In this document: positions 1 through 6,008 of the stretch, one piece after another
Layout of the letters: every line of letters begins with the position of its first letter
Numbering within the stretch: the stretch's first letter is position 1
Assembly (NCBI GenBank): GCA_002400405.1
Contig: DHFM01000071.1
Span: 1 to 6,073 of the forward strand
Source: Candidatus Moranbacteria bacterium UBA4824
GTDB lineage: Bacteria; Patescibacteriota; Minisyncoccia; Moranbacterales; UBA2206
Direction: 5' to 3'
Length of the DNA stretch: 6,073 bases
The notes under the pieces: generated by a model
What the model was told of the DNA's origin: nothing
Databases searched by the model: none
Seen by the model: the letters and a program-made list of their open reading frames with translations, nothing else
Made by a program: the position numbers and the translations under genes

Positions 1-2
1 GT

Positions 3-131
3 TTGGCCGACGTTATCCCCGGAACCCCCCATGTGGCCGAGGTGGAATCCATCCGAAACGGCAATGCCCAAATCTGTCTTTTGATCGGCAAAGATTTGTT
101 ACCTGTTTCCGGAATTTTCAATAGAAGCTGA
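3..131 (+). CDS. 3' end of an upstream gene, possibly LytR C-terminal domain protein (partial)
   Basis: The frame starting at base 3 is open from the window edge to a TGA at 129-131 and encodes 42 residues. It starts LADVIPGTPHVAEVE and includes ICLLIGKDLLP. The other two forward frames also run open for some distance but give proline/arginine-rich, unlikely peptides. A segment shaped like 'LA..PG...V' followed by a hydrophobic strand ending in 'IGKD' resembles the end of the LytR_C domain (often attached to LytR-CpsA-Psr proteins or to tetratricopeptide proteins). That match is from memory of the family pattern over about 35 residues, so it is tentative. The GC content is clearly higher than in the genes downstream. 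A terminator follows 97 bases after the stop, so this is probably a separate transcription unit. Confidence 0.5.
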   Translation: MADVIPGTPHVAEVESIRNGNAQICLLIGKDLLPVSGIFNRS

Positions 132-227
132 CTTTTCTCCTTGCGTAATTTGGATAAAAAGCCGGGGATTCTGTTTTTTCTCTGTGACCTATTATCCTTA
201 AATTTTTTAAATAATAAAATATCGGAC

Positions 228-265
228 GGCCCTGTAGATTGATCGCAATTACAGGGCCTTTTTTT
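228..265 (+). terminator. Intrinsic (Rho-independent) terminator
   Basis: A perfect 9-bp stem pairs GGCCCTGTA (228-236) with TACAGGGCC (250-258). After a bulged G at 237 it extends with 4 bp (ATTG 238-241 with CAAT 246-249) around the tetraloop ATCG. Seven T residues follow at 259-265. This is a textbook intrinsic terminator for the upstream gene ending at 131. It is unusually close to the next gene: the first ATG is at 276, leaving no room for a promoter between the two. The hairpin may therefore also lie in the leader of the downstream operon and act as an attenuator. Confidence 0.88.
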
Positions 266-275
266 CTACAGTTGG

Positions 276-1385
276 ATGCTAATGAAAACAGAAAAAAACT
301 CAAGAACTCTCATATGGCATGATGTTTTCTCTTACTCTATGCGGAAAAGACTTTGGTTTTATATTCGCGCCTTTTTTTATGAGCATTTTTTCCTGTTATT
401 GGCAATCGGTATTTTTTCTCTGATAGTATTCCTGATTTCCTGGAAATTTGGAGTAACGGACAAAATTAGAATTGGAATCTATTCTAAAGGCTTCCTTAAA
501 CTGACATTTTTATATACCCTTCTATTTTTTGTATTCCACGCTTTATATATCATGGCATTTATTCGTCCGAAACGTTTGACAAAATATATCTTTAGCTATT
601 TAAAGGCAAATTACATCTCATATAAAAGAATCGTAAATGGAATTTTAGGCCTGATAAGTTTCCAGATAGCCGCCTCTTCATTCACTTCATTGAAAGCGAT
701 GATACCTGTCATCAACCCCTATTCATGGGATCCTTTTTTTATAAATATTGATTCAATCATACATTTGGGTTACCATCCGTGGATATTACTTCATCCTATT
801 TTTGGCAAACCGCTTATTACTTTTCTTGTTAACTACGCATACAACTTATGGTTTTTTATACTTTATTTCATTTTGTACTACCAACTTTTCAGTCTAAAAG
901 ACCAGAGACTGCGAATGCATTATCTTTTGGCGACAGTAAGCACATGGTTCATAGTAGGAGGAGCGTTCGCTGTCTTTTTTTCTTCTGTAGGGCCCTGCTT
1001 TTATGGTAAACTTACCGGGGATTTTGGAACATTTCAACCGCTGATGGATTACTTGGATAGTGCCAATGAAACCTATCCCATTTATGCCTTGAATACACAA
1101 AATTATCTCTGGGACAAGTTTATAGCTAATGAAATGGGCCTTGGTGTTGGTATTTCAGCCATGCCGAGCCTTCATGTAGCGCAGGCTGTTTTAATGGCTT
1201 TGCTTGCATGGAAACAGAATCTTTTTTTTCGATTTTTTTTTATACCCTACGCTTTTATCGTAATGATAGGATCAGTTCATCTCGCTTGGCATTATGCTGT
1301 GGATGGATATTTTTCTATTATACTCACTCCTGTCATATGGTATGCCACCGGGTTGCTTACAAACCATATTAATTTTAAAGAATAG
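276..1385 (+). CDS. Aur1/PAP2-type membrane phosphotransferase or lipid phosphatase
   Basis: This 369-residue polytopic membrane protein belongs to the PAP2 superfamily, closest in style to the Aur1-like branch (PAP2_3). Visible marks are AMPSLHVA at residues 295-302, giving the PSLH motif with His300, and HLAWHYAVD at 335-343, giving His339-x3-Asp343 as the catalytic nucleophile/charge-relay pair. The arginine of the classical SR-x5-H motif is absent (Ser333-Val334 instead). A preceding segment (WDPFFINIDSIIHLGYHPW, 151-169) is typical of the bacterial Aur1-like family. Roughly eight hydrophobic helices are seen, at about 37-55, 76-96, 120-140, 180-203, 217-237, 293-312, 316-333 and 343-362. 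Aur1-like enzymes transfer a phosphorylated headgroup between lipids (e.g. inositol phosphate to ceramide); other PAP2 enzymes dephosphorylate lipid phosphates. The CDP-alcohol transferase nearby makes headgroup transfer attractive, but the substrate is inferred. ATG 276 and ATG 282 are both possible starts; neither has a clear Shine-Dalgarno. It is the first gene of the operon, 9 nt before the next. Confidence 0.86.
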   Translation: MLMKTEKNSRTLIWHDVFSYSMRKRLWFYIRAFFYEHFFLLLAIGIFSLIVFLISWKFGVTDKIRIGIYSKGFLKLTFLYTLLFFVFHALYIMAFIRPKRLTKYIFSYLKANYISYKRIVNGILGLISFQIAASSFTSLKAMIPVINPYSWDPFFINIDSIIHLGYHPWILLHPIFGKPLITFLVNYAYNLWFFILYFILYYQLFSLKDQRLRMHYLLATVSTWFIVGGAFAVFFSSVGPCFYGKLTGDFGTFQPLMDYLDSANETYPIYALNTQNYLWDKFIANEMGLGVGISAMPSLHVAQAVLMALLAWKQNLFFRFFFIPYAFIVMIGSVHLAWHYAVDGYFSIILTPVIWYATGLLTNHINFKE

Positions 1386-1394
1386 ATTACACAT

Positions 1395-2915
1395 ATGGTC
1401 TTTAGTACTATCTTCAAGAAGCAGTCTCTAAGGTTTCCAGAATTGCCAAGCCTTCTTTTTATCTATTTAGTTATTGGTTTACTCTCTATCCGTCAAAGCT
1501 TTCTTCTTAATGATCTGGATGTTTGTTGGCTGATTCGTACAGGGGAACTCATTTTGCAAACAGGTAATTTGCCTGAAAGTGATATATTTTCTTTCACATA
1601 TTATGGAAAAGCTTGGGTCTTGTATCAGTGGGGCTTCGAGATTTTTTTGGGGGGCTTACACTTGCTCGCCGGCCTGGGTGGTGTAATATTCGGTGTTACT
1701 ATTCTGATCGCTTTAGCATATTCTCTACTTTTTAATTTTCTTTTGCGCACTGGCATTCATCGAGGGATTTGCATTGGTCTAGTCTCCCTCACCATGTTGG
1801 CCAACAGCTTCCACTGGCTTGCCCGTCCAAATACTGCAAGCATTCTATTTTACATAACCTTAATTACAATTTTAGAAAATTATAGGAATTTTCCTAATCG
1901 TCGCATTTTTTTACTTGTTTTTCTATTTATTTTTTGGGCAAATATCCATCTCGGCTTCATCTTCGGATTGTTGGTTCTTTTTATTTATGCTCTGTGGGCA
2001 TTTTTAATTCCCAATAATTTCAGACCAAGTTGGAACAGGAAGGATTACAAACTACTTTTTGTTTTTACACTCTGCCTAATAGCAACTTTAATCAATCCTT
2101 ATGGCTTTCAGCTGTTTAGTTATCTTTGGGATCTTTCTCAAGCAACTAACATGAATGCTCATATTGGAGAACTTCACAGCCCCAATTTTCATTCTCCACG
2201 GCATTTTGCATTCATAATTCAACTCATTTTACTTTTTTGGTTTGGTGGCATTAACTACTCCGGAAAAACCCTTTTTCTTACAATAATGTGTATCACCTTA
2301 ATCATGGGGCTTTATTCTGCAAGACATATACCTTATTTTTCAGTACCTGCTTCAATCCATATAGCTTACTCTTTAAAAGGAAAAGAAGGTGAATTAAAAA
2401 AACTGCTTTTTTCGTCAAACTTCAAAAATGGATGGGGCTGGGGATTTACAGTATTTTTTTTGTGCTTTATTTGGGTTATATTGATATATAGATTTCGTCC
2501 GGAATTTTATTATTTCAGTGAAAAAAAGATACCTATAGGAGCAACAAAATATTTCGAAAGCGTTATTGATGATAATGAGAAAATAAACATTTTATCAACT
2601 GGTGCTGGTGGGCAATGGAACGATTATTTTCTCTATCGCTTCTATCCCCGTGTTCGCGTATTCATTGATACTCGGTTTGACATATACGGAGATACATTCT
2701 TTAAAAATTACCTTACACTGAGGAATAATCTAAAATGCGACCTATCAAGCCTAAAAGCTTGGGATATTGATTTTTTGGTGCTAAAGAAAAACAAAAAAAT
2801 AGAATCACAAATAAATTTGTTACTTGAACCACTTGACCGGCCCTTGGCCGTACCACCTTGGAAGCTCGTATTTGAAGATGAACAAGCGATAATATATCAC
2901 AACCAGAAACAATAA
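1395..2915 (+). CDS. GT-C-like multi-pass membrane protein with C-terminal soluble domain
   Basis: This 506-residue protein has about ten or eleven hydrophobic helices between residues 19 and 366, followed by a ~135-residue soluble tail. After the first helix comes LNDLDVCWLIRTGELIL (38-54), then LPESDIFSFT (59-68) and an aromatic AWVLYQWGFE (73-82). This 'D-x-D..W...G..I...G.lP..D.fS.t' layout is typical of a widespread, mostly uncharacterised family of GT-C-fold-like membrane proteins; the first-loop acidic residues sit where GT-C enzymes keep their catalytic Asp. WLARPN (141-146) and FWANIHLGF (180-188) are further family-like blocks. The tail contains GAGGQWNDYFLYR (403-415), VFIDTRFDIYG (422-432) and DIDFLVLKK (457-465). 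A glycosyltransferase role using a polyprenyl-phosphate sugar, acting outside the inner membrane, is plausible but not shown. ATG 1395 starts 9 nt after the previous stop, with no strong Shine-Dalgarno, so translational coupling is likely. Confidence 0.8.
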   Translation: MVFSTIFKKQSLRFPELPSLLFIYLVIGLLSIRQSFLLNDLDVCWLIRTGELILQTGNLPESDIFSFTYYGKAWVLYQWGFEIFLGGLHLLAGLGGVIFGVTILIALAYSLLFNFLLRTGIHRGICIGLVSLTMLANSFHWLARPNTASILFYITLITILENYRNFPNRRIFLLVFLFIFWANIHLGFIFGLLVLFIYALWAFLIPNNFRPSWNRKDYKLLFVFTLCLIATLINPYGFQLFSYLWDLSQATNMNAHIGELHSPNFHSPRHFAFIIQLILLFWFGGINYSGKTLFLTIMCITLIMGLYSARHIPYFSVPASIHIAYSLKGKEGELKKLLFSSNFKNGWGWGFTVFFLCFIWVILIYRFRPEFYYFSEKKIPIGATKYFESVIDDNEKINILSTGAGGQWNDYFLYRFYPRVRVFIDTRFDIYGDTFFKNYLTLRNNLKCDLSSLKAWDIDFLVLKKNKKIESQINLLLEPLDRPLAVPPWKLVFEDEQAIIYHNQKQ

Positions 2916-2939
2916 ATTTTTACAAAACGTTAATCCTTT

Positions 2940-3542
2940 ATGGCCAACACAGTTACCATTATTCGTCTTTTTTTGGTCTTTGTCCTTGTTGCTTTATCAT
3001 ATCGTGATCAACCTTGGCTAAGGCTTATGTGCTTCCCATTGGTGATTGTTATTTTTCTTGGAGATGCCATAGACGGCTACGTTGCCCGAAAGTTAAATGA
3101 ATCATCTCAGTTCGGTGCTATTTTAGATATAACCATAGATCGAATTGTTGAAAACGTTCTATGGATAGTTCTTGCCGATCATAAAATGATTCCAATTTGG
3201 ATTCCAATTCTTTTTATTACTAGGGGATTTTTGGTTGACTCGGTACGCTCCACGTCAAGATCACAGACCCCTTTTTCAATGATGAATTCCCGTGTCGGTA
3301 AGTTTCTAGTAGCAGGACGACTTATGAGAGGATTTTACGGGGCTACAAAAGGAGCCGCTTTTTCCACAATGTTCTTGGTTTATGCTTTGCCCGGAATTAT
3401 GCCTGGTTACCTTAAACCTTGGCAATATATATTGGAAATTGCTGCTTATATTCTAGTTTTTTTGGCGGTTTTGCTTTGTCTAATACGTGGAATACCTGTG
3501 CTTATAGAGTTTCACCTTAATTTTCGAAGAAATAATCCATAG
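2940..3542 (+). CDS. CDP-alcohol phosphatidyltransferase (PgsA/PIS-like)
   Basis: This 200-residue inner-membrane enzyme exchanges the CMP of a CDP-activated lipid (usually CDP-diacylglycerol) for a hydroxyl-bearing headgroup. The family signature is complete. DAIDGYVAR at residues 42-50 supplies Asp42, Asp45, Gly46, Ala49 and Arg50. Eight residues later come Gly59, then Asp63 and Asp67 (GAILDITIDR), with exactly canonical spacing. The N-terminus ANTVTIIRLFLV matches the usual first-helix 'N..T..R' motif, supporting ATG 2940 although no Shine-Dalgarno is visible. A basic stretch, VGKFLVAGRLMRGFYGATK (119-137), could bind a phosphate on the acceptor, as in PgsA or PIP synthases. Length is normal for PgsA-type members. 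The acceptor cannot be read off: glycerol-3-phosphate, inositol or inositol-phosphate, and other alcohols all remain possible. The phosphatase directly downstream suggests a phosphorylated acceptor whose phosphate is removed afterwards. Confidence 0.93.
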   Translation: MANTVTIIRLFLVFVLVALSYRDQPWLRLMCFPLVIVIFLGDAIDGYVARKLNESSQFGAILDITIDRIVENVLWIVLADHKMIPIWIPILFITRGFLVDSVRSTSRSQTPFSMMNSRVGKFLVAGRLMRGFYGATKGAAFSTMFLVYALPGIMPGYLKPWQYILEIAAYILVFLAVLLCLIRGIPVLIEFHLNFRRNNP

Positions 3543-3578
3543 CACACCAAAAAATTTCTATTTTGATTTTAGTTGCGT

Positions 3579-4232
3579 ATGAATAACAGTATCACTCTTG
3601 TTTTAATAGATCTTGACGGAACCCTTTTAGCCACGAAAAGGTCAGAGGTCTTCTTTGCATGCTATTTATTTAAAAGAGGTTTTCTTAAACCTAGGCAGAT
3701 ATTTTCCTATTTTTTATTTTATTTTCAATGGACCAAAAAATTCGGCCTTTCAGTGTTTAAAAAAAATAAAGCTTACCTTAATGGATTAAACTGTAATGAA
3801 ATTGAAAAAATAGGAACCCACTTTGCGAAAAACTATCTCCAAGCTAATGTTAGATCTAAAATCTATCATGCACTTGAACTTCACCGCCGTTTAGACCACC
3901 GCCTCGTTCTTCTGACGGGAACTCCTAATTTTATTGCATCTCCTCTTGCCGAGGCATTTAATATTGGAAATGTTCATGCAACCAGATGTGCCATAAGAAA
4001 TGGAAATTTTAGTGCCGAACCTCCTCTTACACATCCTTTCAAATCAGAAAAACTGACTATCGCTAAAGTTCTTGCAAAAGAATTAAAAGTTGACCTCTCT
4101 AAGTGCTGTATTGCCTATGCTGATAGTATCAACGACCTGCCTTTGCTTCTATCGGTTTCTATCCCAATAGTAGTATCTCCTGACAAACAGCTCCTTCACC
4201 TTGCAAAGAAAAAAAAATGGTTGATTTTGTAA
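3579..4232 (+). CDS. HAD superfamily IB phosphatase (PgpC/YfhB-like)
   Basis: This 217-residue soluble phosphatase carries all four HAD motifs (numbering from ATG 3579). Motif I is IDLDGTLL with nucleophile Asp11 and acid/base Asp13. Motif II is LLTGTP with Thr113. The motif III lysine lies in FKSEKL, probably Lys158. Motif IV is AYADSINDLPLL with Asp182 and Asp186. A helical cap lies between motifs I and II, as in subfamily IB (SerB, PgpC). The ending (VSPDKQLLHLAKKKKW) also resembles the PgpC family, whose E. coli member is about the same length and dephosphorylates phosphatidylglycerophosphate. Beside a CDP-alcohol phosphatidyltransferase, a lipid-headgroup phosphatase role is the best inference; a small-molecule phosphatase (phosphoserine type) is the alternative. 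A TTG at 3573 would add two residues, but ATG 3579 is preferred; neither has a strong Shine-Dalgarno. A nine-base A run (4209-4217) lies near the 3' end. Confidence 0.88.
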   Translation: MNNSITLVLIDLDGTLLATKRSEVFFACYLFKRGFLKPRQIFSYFLFYFQWTKKFGLSVFKKNKAYLNGLNCNEIEKIGTHFAKNYLQANVRSKIYHALELHRRLDHRLVLLTGTPNFIASPLAEAFNIGNVHATRCAIRNGNFSAEPPLTHPFKSEKLTIAKVLAKELKVDLSKCCIAYADSINDLPLLLSVSIPIVVSPDKQLLHLAKKKKWLIL

Positions 4233-4247
4233 AGTTTTTGAAAAATT

Positions 4248-4253
4248 AGGAAG
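4248..4253 (+). promoter_or_regulatory. Ribosome binding site of the GT-C glycosyltransferase gene
   Basis: AGGAAG lies 9 bases before ATG 4263. It is the only clear Shine-Dalgarno sequence ahead of any gene in this cluster, and it supports ATG 4263 as the start. It would let this gene be translated independently of the upstream phosphatase gene, which ends 30 nt earlier. Confidence 0.6.
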
Positions 4254-4262
4254 AATCTGTGC

Positions 4263-6008
4263 ATGAAAAACGACTCAGCCTTAAAACCAAAAAATGAAAT
4301 TTATCTTTCTTTTTTGGAAAGAGTTTTAGGAGTTTTTATATTTTTAACACTGTTTCTGTATTTTATTAATATTTCAAAAAAAAATATTAACTGGGATGAA
4401 TTCAACTATCTATCTCAGATATATAGCCATAAAGAAGGTAGGCCTTTAGTTCCTTTACAAACTTTCCATATTCATTTTTTTTCTTGGTTGTTGGAATTTT
4501 TTGATAACGAAATCTACCAAATCATATTGGCAAGGTATATTGTCTTCTTTTTTTTCCTAGGCGGAGTTTATTTATTATTTAATCTTTCGCTTAAATACGG
4601 TAAAAAAACTGAAGCTCTTTTTGTAATATTTTTGGTTTTAAGCCATACAGATATTATTCGTCACGGTTACTCTTTCAGGCCTGACCCAATCTGTCTTTTC
4701 TTTTTTTTACTGACTATATATTTTATAATTAAAAACAGTTTATTTTCATTTTATTTTTCTGGTTTTACTTTTTCAATTTGCTTATTGTTTTCTATAAAAT
4801 CAATATTCTACATACCAACAATTTTTTTAATTTTTTTCTTTTTCAAAGATGAGAAGCCAAAAAACTATTCTTGCACAAAAAAAATATCGCTATTTCTTTT
4901 TTCGTTGATATTATTTTTTTCTATATTATTCTTGCTTCACAATTTTTCATTAATCGGACAAAAATCTTCTTCGAACTTTTCAGGAGGAATTTACAAAGCA
5001 GAAAATCTTGCAAGTTCTGCAATCGATAGAATGTTTTGGACTGGAAAACTTTTCCCTCAACGCGGTTGGGTCATTAGATCTTTAATAGAAAATTATATTA
5101 TTTGTTATATTTTTTTATTTGGTTTTTATAATTCAATTAAAAACATTATTAATAAAAAAAATATTTTGAAATACTGCTTTTATCTATCTTTTGCATTACC
5201 ATTGCTCACTATTTCATTTTATCGAAACTCATTTCCTTATTATTGGGTTTTTGTCCTCCCCCCAGCATTACTTACTGCGGTTGCTTATACTGCATTAGAT
5301 GAAAACCTTTATGAAAAATCTCGAAAATCTATTTTCATAATTTTATTTTTACCTGTATTATTATTATCTTTTAACTCCATAAAATTTTTAACACAAGAAA
5401 TCAAGAATAATTCTATAAAAAACCAAAAAAAAACAATTGAATTAATTCATCAATTATTTCCTACTCCAACTCCGTATATTGACGGCCGTAATATGGTTCC
5501 ATCATTCCCACAAGCTGGTATTTGGATGAGTACGTTAGGAATGGAAACATACCGGTCCAATGGAATTCCTGTAATGCGGAATCGAATAGAAAAATACCAG
5601 CCAAAATTGCTTTTAGTTAACGTCCCTGCCCTTGATGTTTTCGATGAAAACTACTTTTTGAAAAAAAATAATCAGCAAAAACTTTTTTATGAAGATTATT
5701 CTGTCCTTAAAAATAATTTTATTGAACACTGGGGATTAATATATGTTCCTGGAAAAATTTTCGACAAAATTAATTTTTTAAAAAAACAAAAATTTGAGAT
5801 TTTAATTGAAGGCATGTACACCATTGAGTCAAACGGAAGATTAAAAATTGATGATAACCAATTTAACTCTAATGATAAATTATTTTTAACAAAAGGTGAA
5901 CATAAAATAGAATCATCAAATGCCACCTTAGTCGTTTTACGTTTTGGATCTAATCTGATTCGCCCGGATTCCCCCCCCCCCAAAAAACCCTTTTTCGAAA
6001 ATCTCTAA
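4263..6008 (+). CDS. GT39-like (GT-C fold) membrane glycosyltransferase
   Basis: This 581-residue protein has about eleven hydrophobic helices up to residue ~373, then a ~200-residue C-terminal soluble domain. The first outer loop holds NINWDEFNYLSQIY (41-54); Asp45-Glu46 match the catalytic acidic position of GT39/PMT/ArnT-type enzymes. RHGYSFRPDP (133-142) supplies the second conserved acidic site (Asp141), and FPYYWVFVLPP (324-334) is a typical late-helix block. These enzymes take a sugar from polyprenyl-phosphate carriers and transfer it to lipid, glycan or protein on the periplasmic side. The soluble domain has YIDGRNMVPSFP (405-416), GIWMSTLGMETY (419-430) and a lysine/asparagine-rich end. 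Base composition is extremely A/T-rich, more so than its neighbours, with many A and T runs. The last codons run through an 11-base C tract, giving Ser-Pro-Pro-Pro-Lys-Lys and then PFFENL; the reading frame after the tract depends on its length. Sugar and acceptor are unknown. Confidence 0.85.
   Translation: MKNDSALKPKNEIYLSFLERVLGVFIFLTLFLYFINISKKNINWDEFNYLSQIYSHKEGRPLVPLQTFHIHFFSWLLEFFDNEIYQIILARYIVFFFFLGGVYLLFNLSLKYGKKTEALFVIFLVLSHTDIIRHGYSFRPDPICLFFFLLTIYFIIKNSLFSFYFSGFTFSICLLFSIKSIFYIPTIFLIFFFFKDEKPKNYSCTKKISLFLFSLILFFSILFLLHNFSLIGQKSSSNFSGGIYKAENLASSAIDRMFWTGKLFPQRGWVIRSLIENYIICYIFLFGFYNSIKNIINKKNILKYCFYLSFALPLLTISFYRNSFPYYWVFVLPPALLTAVAYTALDENLYEKSRKSIFIILFLPVLLLSFNSIKFLTQEIKNNSIKNQKKTIELIHQLFPTPTPYIDGRNMVPSFPQAGIWMSTLGMETYRSNGIPVMRNRIEKYQPKLLLVNVPALDVFDENYFLKKNNQQKLFYEDYSVLKNNFIEHWGLIYVPGKIFDKINFLKKQKFEILIEGMYTIESNGRLKIDDNQFNSNDKLFLTKGEHKIESSNATLVVLRFGSNLIRPDSPPPKKPFFENL
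5971..5981 (+). repeat. 11-base poly-C tract near the 3' end of the GT-C gene
   Basis: Eleven consecutive C residues sit in an otherwise A/T-rich gene, followed by six A, three C and five T. As written the tract keeps the frame (Ser570-Pro-Pro-Pro) and the protein ends 9 residues later. With one C fewer the frame has no stop before the window end. With one more it stops at a TAA about 18 codons beyond the tract. It could be a slippage-prone phase-variation tract affecting only the C-terminus, or an assembly or sequencing artefact near a contig end. Confidence 0.75.

Noticed and set aside
183..217. Promoter-like elements in the A/T-rich stretch before the terminator
   Set aside because: TGTGAC followed by TTTAAA at 17 bases is a poor match to the sigma-70 consensus, and A/T-rich DNA gives many such hits; not called as a feature.
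118..303. Minus-strand reading frame of 61 residues
   Set aside because: It spans the terminator hairpin and overlaps both flanking genes; the peptide has no family character and the terminator and neighbouring genes explain the DNA.
894..1100. Minus-strand reading frame of 68 residues
   Set aside because: It lies wholly inside the Aur1-like gene, whose catalytic motifs and membrane pattern are convincing; it is a shadow.
3573..3578. TTG start six bases upstream of the HAD phosphatase ATG
   Set aside because: It adds only Met-Arg, has no better ribosome binding site, and ATG 3579 places the DxDGT motif at the usual distance from the N-terminus.
4209..4217. Nine-base A run in the HAD gene as a phase-variation switch
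   Set aside because: Similar A and T runs (8-9 bases) occur elsewhere in this A/T-rich operon (e.g. 1233-1241, 4376-4384) and encode Lys/Phe; it is at the extreme 3' end and needs no special explanation.
5696..5983. Minus-strand reading frame of 95 residues
   Set aside because: It lies inside the GT-C gene and starts at the poly-C tract (giving poly-Gly); it shows no family features.
5982..5995. A6-CCC-T5 as an intrinsic terminator after the last gene
   Set aside because: The stem would be only A-T pairs with a three-base loop and lies inside the coding region; too weak to terminate.
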